NCBI RefSeq assembly: GCF_000372725.1
Contig: NW_005198091.1
Span: forward strand, 431,771-495,770
DNA from: Emiliania huxleyi CCMP1516
Taxonomy: Eukaryota > Haptophyta > Isochrysidales > Noelaerhabdaceae
DNA: 64,000 nucleotides
Direction: 5' to 3'
The number at the start of each line of letters is the position of its first letter. Position 1 is the stretch's first letter. The notes under the pieces were generated by a model. That model was not told the origin of the DNA. It worked only from the letters and a program-made list of their open reading frames with translations, and ran no database searches. Made by a program: the position numbers and the translations under genes. Below are positions 12,311 to 21,898 of this stretch, one piece after another.

Positions 12311-13402
12311 TGGGTTCGGACTTTTTGCGGGGTATGGTATCTCTTAAGTGGCGGCCAGAAGATCCGCCCTGGGATCTTCGGCGCAGGGCGCCGTCACCGG
12401 CCCCATGAGCCCCCTACGAGGCCATTCAGTGCTCATGTGGCACGACCTGAGCAGGCCTAGCAATGCCTCGGGCCGAGCGGCGCCCAGAATTGTTGGTGCT
12501 GGCCAGCAACGTGGCCGGCGAGTGCCGTCGTTGCATTGGTGGCGACCACCGCTGAAGCGGTCAGCAGGTGGGAAGGCATCGCTCTCTTTGTAAGGATATT
12601 GTCCGTATTCATTGTCTGGTCAATACTTCTGCCTGGATGGCACCTGTGTGTCCAACATGGCGACCCTCGGCCTCCCTCGTCAGTCCACCTCGCGCTGATC
12701 ATTCTCGTCGCTAGCTCAAGCCGAAAAAGTGGTCCACCGACACCAGGAGGAGTACAACCATCATGGCCGCAGCCTCAGACTGACCGGGTTAGGTCATCTT
12801 ACCGGCTTGGTGGCCCAGAAGCGCGACATTTGCTGCCCGCAGAGCGCTAGCAGCCCACTAGCCGGCACGTCTGTGCGTCGTGCGGGGCTGAACTTCAGGC
12901 ACTCTGCACGCGGCTTGTCGTCTAGAATAGCTCAACCCCGGCCAGTGAGTGATGGATCTGATCATAATCAATCCCTACTGTGCTGGGGGGCTCTCAGATC
13001 AGCCGTTCAGAGCTCTGACATTGGTTCCCGGCAGAAGATCCTCCAGAGGATCTTCTGCCGTCGGCCAAAAAACCGTGTTCAAACGAGACACAATGACCCA
13101 ACAATGACCCCCACGGCCAGCTGGACATGCAGCCGACCCGGCCTGGCCAGCTGGGCCATCGGGGCGGCCGCCATCGGCCGTAGGACCGCGCTGCGGTGCC
13201 GAAAGGGGCTGGAAGATCCGCCCTCTGGGATCTTCGCCACCTAAGAGATAGTGGCACGCAACCCACCTCGAGACCATACCCCCCCCCCGCCTGCTGACAG
13301 ACCCAGCCTCCCGGAGACCGGGGATGGGCGGTCAGGACCATACCCCCCCACCCTTTGGGCCGTGAGCCTACCATACCATACCCCGCAAAAAGTTGGAACC
13401 CT
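12311..13402. mobile_element. fold-back element with nested inverted repeats
   Basis: The left end GGTTCGGACTTTTTGCGGGG followed by TATGGTAT is mirrored at the right end (ATACCCCGCAAAAAGTTGGA). Inside it a second pair, ATCTCTTAAGTGGC at 12340 and GCCACCTAAGAGAT at 13237, is also inverted. Each inner pair is followed by a GAAGATCC...GGGATCTTC mini-palindrome. A perfect palindrome with 15-bp arms (CGGCAGAAGATCCTC) lies at 13029-13060. No transposase-like ORF is visible, so it is non-autonomous. I could not settle a target duplication. Confidence 0.6.
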
Positions 13403-13518
13403 GGCACTAGGTTCCCAAAAGAAATCAAGCGCCCGCCGCAGCTCCCGCCGCTAACGGATCTTACCCCTCCTGTAACCTCTCCTTATTGAATTCCTATTTA
13501 ACACACAACAACTCTCTC

Positions 13519-13567
13519 TCGGTATACAAAATGCGCCTGCGGGCGGACCCTTACAGATCACAGATCA
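13519..13567 (+). repeat. dispersed repeat (family E)
   Basis: The ~50-bp string starting CTCGGTATACAAAATGCGCC and ending CTTACAGATCACAGATCAC is identical at 58179-58228. In both places the strand and the boundaries are the same, and the flanking sequence differs. Confidence 0.85.
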
Positions 13568-13697
13568 CAACAACTCTCTCTCACAGGCGACAGGCTCGAC
13601 ACAGCTCACAGGCGCGGACTAGTAACAAACATCAAAATTCCTCTCCGCCCCTAGCCTTCCCTCCCCCACTTGCGCAAGCCAACACCCTCGTCTACGC

Positions 13698-15918
13698 TCA
13701 GAGATCCTCCATGTCATCGAGGTCCGCCTCCGCCTCGAAGCCGGAACCGCCGCTGTACGCGGCGGATGCCACCGGCGACCAGGCGGCGTTGAGCTCCTTC
13801 GCCTTCTCCTCAAAGTCGACAGCCACGGCGTCCTGGTGGTCGTCCAGCCAGAGATTCACCTCCTCGAGGGCGGCCTCCACCTCGGCCACCAGCGCCGGGT
13901 CGGCCTTGTCGGCGACGCCCTTGTCCGGGTCCGTCAGCGCCGCCTGGATGGAGAAAGCGAGGTGCTCGAGCTTGTTGCGCGCCTCCACCCGCTCCTTGAC
14001 GGCGCGGTCCGCCTCCTTGTGGCGCTCGGCATCCTCCACCATCTGCTCGATCTCGGCCTGCGAGAGCCGGCCCTTCTCATTGGTCACGGTCACGCTGTTT
14101 GTGTTGCCCGACGCCGAATCCGTGGCCGAGACAGAGAGGATGCCATTGGCGTCGATCTCGAAGCTCACCTCGATCTGCGGCACGCCCCGCGGCGCTGGCA
14201 CGATGCCCGAGAGCTCAAACTTGCCGAGCGCGTGGTTGTCCTTGGTCATCGCGCGCTCGCCCTCGAAGACCTGGATCATCACCGCGGGCTGGTTGTCCTG
14301 GTGGGTGGAGAAGACCTGCGACTTCTTGGTCGGGATGGTGGTGCCGCGCGGGATCAGCTGCGTCATCACGCCGCCCACCGTCGAGCACGGCGAAGCGGAT
14401 GCGCGGGCAGCGCAAAAGTGTCGGATGGGAGGGCGGCGGCGGTGAGGGCGGCAGTGTGGGCGGCGGCAATGAGCGGCGGGAGTGCGGCGGCGGCAAGTTG
14501 GTGCGTGGCCGCGGCGCGAGCGAGGGTAGCGAGGGTAGCGAGGCGAGCGAGGGTAGCCGCCGTCAATCAACAGCGCATGCCGCCGCGTCGAGCACGATGA
14601 TGCGGCTGCCGGCGCCGCAGAGCGGGCTGAGGATGCACCCCTGAACCGCCGCGCCGTGCGCGACCGCCTCGTCGGGATCGACGCCCGTGTTGGGCTCCTT
14701 GCCGTTGAAAAAGTCCTTCAGCATGGAGCGCACCTTGGGGATGCGGGTCGACCCGCCGACGAGGACAATCTCGTCGATCTCGCTCTTCGAGAGGGAGGTG
14801 TCCGCGAGGACCTGCTTGACTGGCTCGAGGGTCTTCTTGAAGAGGTCCGAGTTCAACTCCTCGAAGCGCGCTCGCGTCAGCGTCTCGGAGAAGTCGATGC
14901 TGCCTGCGAAAGACTCGATCTCGAGCCGGACCTCGTGCTTGGACGAGAGCTCGCGCTTGGCGCGCTCCACCTCGCGGCGCAGCTTCTGGACCGCCGCCTT
15001 GTCGCCGGACGCGTCCACGCCGTGCCGCTTCTGGAACAGGCCGAGCATGTGCTTCATCACGCGGTTGTCAAAGTCCTCACCGCCGAGGTGTGTGTCGCCG
15101 GCCGTCGCGAGCACCTCGAACACACCAGAGTCGATGCCGAGGAGCGAGACGTCGAACGTGCCGCCGCCGAGGTCGAAGACGAGGATGGTCTTCTCGCCGG
15201 CGTCCTTGTCGAGGCCGTACGCGAGCGCCGCCGCTGTCGGCTCGTTCAGGATCCTCACGACGTCAAGACCAGCAATGGTGCCGGCATCCTTGGTCGCCTG
15301 CCGCTGGCCCTCGTTGAAGTAGGCTGGAACAGTGACGACCGCCTTGGTCACTGGGTGTCCGAGGTACGCCTCTGCCGTCTCCTTCATCTTGCCAAGGATC
15401 ATCGCGCTCACCTCCTCTGGTGCGAAGGACTTGGTGGTCTCACCCTGCGAGACGAGCACACTGGGCTTGCCGCCGGCCGCCGCCTTGACCACCTCGAACG
15501 GCCAGAGCTTGCGATCCGCTGTCACTGTAGCGTCAGAGAAGAGTCGTCCGATCAGCCGCTTGACGTCGTACAGGGTGTTGGTCGGGTTGAGCGACGCCTG
15601 GTTCTTCGCTGCGTCGCCGACTAGTCGCTCTTGGTCGGTGAAGGCGACGTAGGAGGGTGTGACTCGATTGCCCATGTCGTTGGCGATGATTTCAAACTTT
15701 CCGTTCTTGTAGACAGACACCGCAGAGTACGTCGTGCCGAGGTCGATGCCGATGATGTCCTCGCCGTCGGCGGGAGGCGGCGCTTGGCCGCTGGCGCAGA
15801 CGACGCACCAGGCGAGCACGAGCGTGGTGATGAGCGAGCCGACGGTCCACGAGGTGAAGAAGGACGATGAGGCGGAGGGCGATCGCGGTGAGCGCGAGCG
15901 ACGCGAGCGGACTAGCAT
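13698..15918 (-). CDS. ER-type Hsp70 (BiP-like), interrupted at the interdomain/substrate-domain join
   Basis: ATG at 15918. A positively charged N-terminus and hydrophobic [17 protein letters not shown] precede the Hsp70 core [65 protein letters not shown] and [15 protein letters not shown], then [20 protein letters not shown]. Sequence features favour ER BiP, a chaperone for secretory proteins. The C-terminus is DLDDMEDL, not the usual K/HDEL-type retrieval signal. The coding parts 14587-15918 and 13698-14378 are in frame only if 208 bp are removed, giving 670 residues. That segment contains no AG on the coding strand, so it is not a normal intron. The conserved linker region (TPLxLGIET in other Hsp70s) is missing. 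I suspect an assembly error or an unusual insertion. Confidence 0.8.
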
Positions 15919-16143
15919 TGCGTGAGAAACAGTTTTGGCGTGCGTCCCCCCCCTTGGTTTGGATGCGTCGGCCGGCTCGAGATGGGTAAAAAGGAACAGG
16001 TCCCACAGAGCCAGACTGAGGGGGATTGTTTTTCTCTTTTGACGGCTCTTATTTGGCCGCTTAATTTGCATGAGAGGGAGGAATGACAGATGAGAGCTCT
16101 TTGTGCATCAAGACTCTCTTTGGCGCGGCGACCCCGATCGCCT

Positions 16144-17836
16144 TCATGGCTCGCTCCCGTCGGCCGGCTGCCGCGGCGGGCGGCGGGCGACGAAGAAGAT
16201 ACAGTTGTACTGCATCTGGTAGAGCGACTGTGGGTTGCATGTGTAGCTGCATCTGCACCACTCCTCGCGCTCAAACACAAAGCCGCACCTGCAAAGGGGG
16301 GGGGGGGGGCAGAGAGGCGTGGCGAGGGGCGAGGGGCGTGAGCTGGGCCAGGCTGAGGGTGGGTGGGTGTCACGCACGCGACGATGAGCGAGCGCAGCTC
16401 TTGCCACGTCAGCTCGATGGACACCTCGCCGGGCATGTCGTGGAAGTGCCACAGCAGCGGGCCCATGTTGATCCAGACGCCGCCGTCTGCAATCATCCTC
16501 CAGGCGGCCCGCACGTACTCGGAGGGGTCGTGCGCGGTGTCGACGAAGAAGAGGGTCACCAGCGCCTCCCACGCCGCCTCCGAGTCGCGGTACACCTGCC
16601 ACCGCGGCCGAGACTGACGCTTCCGGCGGGACTTGGCGCAGCAGCAGTGCAGCAGCGCTCCGGCAGACAAGGCGGGCGAGGCGGTGTCTAGCGGTTGTCT
16701 GGCGGGTGTCTAGCTGGTGTCCTGAGAGGTGGCTGTGAGGCGCGTCTGTGGTGCGTGTGCGGTGCGTGTGGTCGGCGTCTGCTAGGCGCCTCGAGGAAGT
16801 CTCCGGCGCACATCGACAGGTTGCTCTCCTCGGGCAGGTCGGAGGGAGGCACCTCGGGCGCGACGGCGGGCCGGAGCTGGTCCGCCGCGGAGACGGCGTT
16901 GCACGTCTGTAGCGCCCACGGGTGCAGCGTCACCGTCTCCTGCGCCGCGCCGAGCCTACGTGCCACACGCCGCGCGGATGGCGCCGCCGGGAGGGAGCAG
17001 CTCCCGCTCTCGCTGCGCGCGCGGCGCCGGTTCATGAGGAAGTCGGCGGCGATGAGCATAAAGTAGGAGAACTCGCAGCCCTGCGCCACGTAGCCCGCCA
17101 TCGCAACCTCCCACACCAACCTCCCGAGGCCCGCGCCTGCAGACGTGTCGCGGACGTGTCGCGGACGTGTCGCATACGTGCCGCTCGCGACGGGGAGTCT
17201 CTCGACGCCCGCGCCTGGCAGGAGGACCCGCACGCCCTCCGGCTGCGGGAACTCCTTGCGCAGCGCGTCGAGCACCGGCCCTACAGGCGCAAACCAAGCC
17301 GCGGTGCGACACCTCGCCGCGAGGCGCAGCCGCAGCGCTGGCGGCGGCAGGCCGTGGGCCGACTCTCGCTCGGCGCGGCCCTCGGCGCCCCACTCGCGCA
17401 CAAACTGCTTGAGCGTCGATTGCACCTTCTCGAGGTCCGACTCGGGCACGTAGTCCGTGCGCGAGGTTGGCACGAACCGCGTCGACCCGTCGGGCTGAGG
17501 CATCGCCACCTGCACCCTCGGGTCGTCGCCCGCGGGAACGGACGCACGGTGCGGCGCGACGAGCTGCGCGATGACGCGCGCATTCTGCTCGACAGCGGCG
17601 CGCATCCCGGCAACCTTATTGTCGACTCGCATCACGGCGCGGTCCGCGTCCGAGAGCTTGCCGTAGTGCCGCTCCAGCCGGTCGGCCTTGGCGAGGCCCC
17701 ATGCACGATACTCGTCATAGGCGCGTATAATCGAGGCAAAGTGCTGATTTTCTGCCATACTCTCGCTCTCCTGGTGATCTGGATCTTCTTCCAGATCGCG
17801 CTGTTCGGACAGCCTCTCACGCTCGCGAGTGTCCAT
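16144..17836 (-). CDS. CARNMT1: carnosine N-methyltransferase (N2227/CARNMT1 family), 4 exons
   Basis: Exons are 17215-17836, 16790-17136, 16378-16595 and 16144-16288; phases agree and give 443 residues. The SAM-binding motif is rebuilt across intron 1 as VLLPG|AGLGRLVWEVA, followed by QGCEFSYFMLIAADFLMN. Further signatures are LHPWALQTCNAVSAADQLRP, MCAGDFLE|VYRDSEAAWEAL, LFFVDTAHDPSEYVRAAWRM, GGVWINMGPLLWHFHDMPGE with SIELTWQELR, and a cysteine-containing C-terminus CNPQSLYQMQYNCIFFVA. The family methylates carnosine to anserine in animals and related His-containing substrates elsewhere; the substrate here is unknown. Introns 1 and 2 start with GC. Intron 3 has a pure-C tract before its AG, and intron 1 has CCGCGACACGT repeats. 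Confidence 0.9.
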
Positions 17837-17939
17837 GCTGTTGAAAGGGTGTAGAGCGGCACAGCCGAGCGCTATTTCGATACTTCGCAAAAGAATTTTC
17901 CCAAACCCGCTCCCTACAGGACGAGGCAGAAGGGAAGGA

Positions 17940-18185
17940 CGCGACAGAGGAGGAAATGACAAGGGAGAGAACGACGAGAATGGGACGACCGCGAGGTGGC
18001 ATGAAGGTTGCAGCGAGAAGCGGAGAGAGACTGCGAAGAGAGATAGGAAGAGGCAGACTCCCTAGGGTGGGCGACGGCCAGCGCACCACACACCTCTCCT
18101 TAAAATCCCTGTGTGGTGGCGGCGTGCCGTCCTCCCATCCCTCCCTTGGGTTGTCTGTTTTCTTTCTTTCTTTTCTTTCTTTTAG
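17940..18185 (+). repeat. full-length copy of dispersed repeat family A (~250 bp)
   Basis: The left half (GCGACAGAGGAGGAAATGAC, ..., CTGCGAAGAGAGATAGGAAG) and the right half (CTTAAAATCCCTGTGTGGTG, ..., CCTCCCTTGGGTTGTC) are contiguous here. The same order is found inverted at 58499-58745. Half copies occur at 50560-50700 (left half) and 51108-51185 (right half), and right halves at 38089-38190, 38229-38332, 236-300 and, inverted, 5936-5985. The unit ends in a CTTT-rich tail. Confidence 0.85.
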
Positions 18186-18247
18186 GTGTCTGTTTTCTTT
18201 CTTTCTCTTACTGGCACTAACGCAGGCAGCCGTGGGCTTTTTTCGAT

Positions 18248-18301
18248 AAATAAGAATTCTTGAAAAACAAGCCTCTCTCTCACAGCACACTGGCACGACA
18301 A
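18248..18301 (+). repeat. dispersed repeat (family F)
   Basis: AAGCCTCTCTCTCACAGCAC and ACTGGCACGACA here are found in reverse complement at about 57755-57800 (GTGCTGTGAGAGAGGCTTGT). The neighbouring AAGAATTCTT is also conserved in both. Confidence 0.75.
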
Positions 18302-18874
18302 CCAGCGTCCACCCATACCGCGTTGGTGTCCAGTCCGAGCCTGGCTGTTCTTCACCTTCCTACATACATACATACGACAAGGGCGCGGACTGGCGCATAA
18401 GATTTTTTCCGGGTCGGGACTGGCGCGCACTGGCACCATCCCTCCCTTGGTTGTCTGTTTTCTTTCTTTCTTTTACTGGCACTAAAATTCGAACACAGAT
18501 ACACCGCAAAAGAATTTTCCGCCGTGCCTGAGTTAGTGTCAGTCCTCCCATCCCTCCCCGGAAGCTGCCTGTTTTCTTTCTTTCTGAAAGTGCGACAAAA
18601 AACAAGTGCGCGCCAGTCCCGTGCCCAGTGTCGGCGTCCAAAAGAAAATACCGCGCCTAACACAACAAAGAACAAACCCCGCGCGCTGAGAAGAAAGGGA
18701 TCCACACGCGACACCCAACCCCGCGCTCGCACAACGGACAAATCCGACTGTGGCCGGCGCGGCGCGGCACTGGGAGACATCTGGGAGACAGACGGAGATT
18801 TTTAGCAATACACACACATCTCTAACACCACGTTTCATGCTTTGTCGCACTGGCGAGCTAAAGAAAAATTCTTG

Positions 18875-21800
18875 TCACGTCGGCCCTGGCGCACGGCGAC
18901 GCATGTACCACAGGCCCAGCAGCAGACAGCAGGCGAGCGGGATGCCAACGCCGAGGCTCAGCCCCAAGATGAGCGGTAAATCATTGTTGTCGTCATCGTC
19001 GTCGTCGTCGGCCGGCTCGAGATCGCCCGGCCCAACGCCATCCGCAGGGCCGGGGACGGAGTCGGCGACGTTGAGCGCAGACACCCGGACTACCCGCACG
19101 CCAAAGGCGGCCGTTGCGGCATCCACGCTCCTCGTGTGCGGCTCGAGCCTCCGCGCGACGCTCGCCGCCTCCGCACCGCTCCCGGCCAGCACTGTGGCGA
19201 CGATGCGCCTCGGACCGCCCGATCCGCTCTCCGAAAGCCGCCGAACCCTGCGGGGTGAGGGCGGGTCGACGGCGACGCGGACCCGCGCCTCCTCCACGCC
19301 GGCGGCGGTGGCAAATTGCCGAGTGAAGCGGCGCTGCAGGCTGGTGGACCAGGACGCGACGACGAGGTTAAGCGTCACCGCATGCGTGGAGGGTGGGGGC
19401 GACAGAGGCGGCCGTGGTGGAGGGGGGGACAGCGGGTGTAGTGAAGGCGATGGAAGCGGCGAAGGTGGAGGTGGTGTTGGTGGCGGTGGGGAGGGTGACG
19501 TTGAGGTTGGCGGAGGGTAAGGCGACGAAGAGGGCGGAGGCGGAGAATGCGTGGCGGAGGGAGGGGGTGGCGACAGCGACGGCAGAGGAACCAAGGGCGG
19601 GGGAGGCGACAGCGGCGACAGCGAGGGTATGGGGGAAGGTAGCCGCGGCGGCGGCGGCGGTGGATGAGCGGAGAGCGCCACCGCGCCGACTGTGATGCCA
19701 CATTGACTCTGCACAAGCTCAATGTTCGTCCTAAGATCCAGCCACGTCAAGTTGCCGTACACCACTATGTCCGAGAGCAGAGGATGCCCAGCGCAGCTCG
19801 GGAAGCCAACTTCGACTGCCGCCGAGAGGTCCGCGTCCGTGATGGACGCCAGGTAATCGCCGCACATAGCGGTCCCACAAGTGGCGGCTGTTCGCTCGGG
19901 CTGGCCGGCGGCGCAAGGGTTGTCGCAGTCCTCCGCATCGTCGTCGTCGCAGTCCTCGCAGTCAGGCGGACACCTGGCGTCCAGTCCAATCAGCATGGAG
20001 TAGGCGCCCTCGCAGCTGCCGTAGTCGACTTCTGTCGAGAGGGCGAGGCGGTCGGACAACTCGCACTGCAGGGCGACTGTCTGGAGGTGCGTCCTGAGGT
20101 ACCACGCGCCCATGCCGCCGTAAGCAGTAGCGCCATTCAGGATGGAATGGGTGGCGCAGCTCGGGAAGCCAACTTCGACTGCCGCCGAGAGGTCCGCGTC
20201 CGTGATGGACGCCAGGTAATCGCCGCACGCAGCGGTCCCACAAGTGGCGGCTGTTCGCTCGGGCTGGCCTGCGGCGCAAGGGTTGTCGCAGTCCTCCGCA
20301 TCGTCGTCGTCGCAGTCCTCGCAGTCAGGCGGACACCTGGCGTCCAGTCCAATCAGCATGGAGTAGGCGCCCTCGCAGCTGCCGTAGTCGACTTCTGTCG
20401 AGAGGGCGAGGCGGTCGGACAACTCGCACTGCAGGGCGACTGTCTGGAGGTGCGTCCTGAGGTACCACGCGCCCATGCCGCCGTAAGCAGTAGCGCCATT
20501 CAGGATGGAATGGGTGGCGCAGCTCGGGAAGCCAACTTCGACTGCCGCCGAGAGGTCCGCGTCCGTGATGGACGCCAGGTAATCGCCGCACGCAGCGGTC
20601 CCACAAGTGGCGGCTGTTCGCTCGGGCTGGCCTGCGGCGCAAGGGTTGTCGCAGTCCTCCGCATCGTCGTCGTCGCAGTCCTCGCAGTCAGGCGGACACC
20701 TGGCGTCCAGTCCAATCAGCATGGAGTAGGCGCCCTCGCAGCTGCCGTAGTCGACTTCTGTCGAGAGGGCGAGGCGGTCGGACAACTCGCACTGCAGGGC
20801 GACTGTCTGGAGGTGCGTCCTGAGGTACCACGCGCCCATGCCGCCGTAAGCAGTAGCGCCATTCAGGATGGAATGGGTGGCGCAGCTCGGGAAGCCAACT
20901 TCGACTGCCGCCGAGAGGTCCGCGTCCGTGATGGACGCCAGGTAATCGCCGCACGCAGCGGTCCCACAAGTGGCGGCTGTTCGCTCGGGCTGGCCTGCGG
21001 CGCAAGGGTTGTCGCAGTCCTCCGCATCGTCGTCGTCGCAGTCCTCGCAGTCAGGCGGACACCTGGCGTCCAGTCCAATCAGCATGGAGTAGGCGCCCTC
21101 GCAGCTGCCGTAGTCGACTTCTGTCGAGAGGGCGAGGCGGTCGGACAACTCGCACTGCAGGGCGACTGTCTGGAGGTGCGTCCTGAGGTACCACGCGCCC
21201 ATGCCGCCGTAAGCAGTAGCGCCATTCAGGATGGAATGGGTGGCGCAGCTCGGGAAGCCAACTTCGACTGCCGCCGAGAGGTCCGCGTCCGTGATGGACG
21301 CCAGGTAATCGCCGCACGCAGCGGTCCCACAAGTGACGGCTGTTCGCTCGGGATGGCCTGCGGCGCAAGGGTTGTCGCAGTCCTCCGCATCGTCGTCGTC
21401 GCAGTCCTCGCAGTCAGGCGGACACCTGGCGTCCAGTCCAGTCAGCATGGAGTAGGCGCCCTCGCAGCTGCTGTAGTCGACATCGCCGCCAGTGATGCAC
21501 TGGGAGCACCCGCTGCTCGCGAGCGTCTGGTTGTTGACCTCGGCGCCTTCAGGATTGTCGCCGCCACAGTAGTCAGACCAAACGCTCTCGCAAGTCGCGC
21601 CTGCGGCAAAGAATAGGTCACAGCCAGCGTCTGCTTCGTTCTCCCAGTCAATTTGGGCCGTGCACACGTCCGACATGCCGCCGCCGAACAAGTTAAACAG
21701 GCTGGTGATTGCAGCTCCAGTATCAGCACTAGTTTCGCCGCCAAGGCTGTCGCCGCCAAACAGGTCGGTGAGAGCAGTGAGAGCAGGGCCGAGGGCAGCT

Positions 21801-21898
21801 CCAATGTCAGGCGCGGAGCCCGCCGGGTCATCATTCAGCTCTGAGCCCATCGCCGCAGGAGCGAAAGCTGCGACTAGCATGACCGAGAGCGATGGCAT
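18875..21898 (-). CDS. type I membrane glycoprotein-like protein with five 121-residue repeats, 1007 residues
   Basis: A signal peptide (MPSLSVMLVAAFAPAAMGS) is followed by five tandem Cys-rich modules. Each contains CEGAYSMLIGLDARCPPDC, an acidic EDCDDDDAEDCDNPC and CGDYLASITDADLSAAVEVG. Then come a long Pro/Ser hinge, an SEA-like region (LVVASWSTSLQRRFTRQFAT...RRIVATVLAGSGAEAASVAR), and a C-terminal membrane helix LILGLSLGVGIPLACCLLLG with a short basic tail. I infer a cell-surface or coccosphere/vesicle-associated protein; I know no named family. The modules are nearly identical at DNA level. The outermost modules differ slightly, as expected from recent unit expansion. Confidence 0.75.
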   Translation of the reverse strand: MPSLSVMLVAAFAPAAMGSELNDDPAGSAPDIGAALGPALTALTDLFGGDSLGGETSADTGAAITSLFNLFGGGMSDVCTAQIDWENEADAGCDLFFAAGATCESVWSDYCGGDNPEGAEVNNQTLASSGCSQCITGGDVDYSSCEGAYSMLTGLDARCPPDCEDCDDDDAEDCDNPCAAGHPERTAVTCGTAACGDYLASITDADLSAAVEVGFPSCATHSILNGATAYGGMGAWYLRTHLQTVALQCELSDRLALSTEVDYGSCEGAYSMLIGLDARCPPDCEDCDDDDAEDCDNPCAAGQPERTAATCGTAACGDYLASITDADLSAAVEVGFPSCATHSILNGATAYGGMGAWYLRTHLQTVALQCELSDRLALSTEVDYGSCEGAYSMLIGLDARCPPDCEDCDDDDAEDCDNPCAAGQPERTAATCGTAACGDYLASITDADLSAAVEVGFPSCATHSILNGATAYGGMGAWYLRTHLQTVALQCELSDRLALSTEVDYGSCEGAYSMLIGLDARCPPDCEDCDDDDAEDCDNPCAAGQPERTAATCGTAACGDYLASITDADLSAAVEVGFPSCATHSILNGATAYGGMGAWYLRTHLQTVALQCELSDRLALSTEVDYGSCEGAYSMLIGLDARCPPDCEDCDDDDAEDCDNPCAAGQPERTAATCGTAMCGDYLASITDADLSAAVEVGFPSCAGHPLLSDIVVYGNLTWLDLRTNIELVQSQCGITVGAVALSAHPPPPPPRLPSPIPSLSPLSPPPPLVPLPSLSPPPPSATHSPPPPSSSPYPPPTSTSPSPPPPTPPPPSPLPSPSLHPLSPPPPRPPLSPPPSTHAVTLNLVVASWSTSLQRRFTRQFATAAGVEEARVRVAVDPPSPRRVRRLSESGSGGPRRIVATVLAGSGAEAASVARRLEPHTRSVDAATAAFGVRVVRVSALNVADSVPGPADGVGPGDLEPADDDDDDDNNDLPLILGLSLGVGIPLACCLLLGLWYMRRRAPGPT
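19780..21470 (-). repeat. 363-bp tandem repeat, about 4.7 units, within the gene
   Basis: Identical landmarks recur every 363 bp (for example AGCATGGAGTAGGCGCCCTC at 19994, 20357, 20720, 21083 and, with one change upstream of it, 21446). Internal units appear identical, whereas the first and last carry scattered substitutions. Copy number may vary between alleles or be mis-assembled. Confidence 0.92.

Larger units (their letters stand above)
12246..13697. other. spacer between bestrophin and Hsp70 genes, mostly a fold-back element
   Basis: Apart from the element at 12311-13402 and the dispersed repeat at 13519-13567, I see no gene. Both neighbours are transcribed leftwards, so this contains the promoter of the bestrophin gene and the 3' end of the Hsp70 gene. 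Confidence 0.6.
17837..18874. other. intergenic, repeat-rich
   Basis: It contains a full family A repeat (17940-18185), pyrimidine-rich CTTT tracts, family F at 18248-18301, and several copies of a GCGCGGACTGGCGC-type string (18373, 18421, 18611) that recur near 38698, 42990 and 57730. No protein-coding pattern is convincing. Confidence 0.6.

Noticed and set aside
19664-21616. 650-residue ORF on the + strand over the 363-bp repeats
   Set aside because: It is the antisense shadow of the repeat gene on the - strand, which has signal peptide, Cys modules and a membrane helix.
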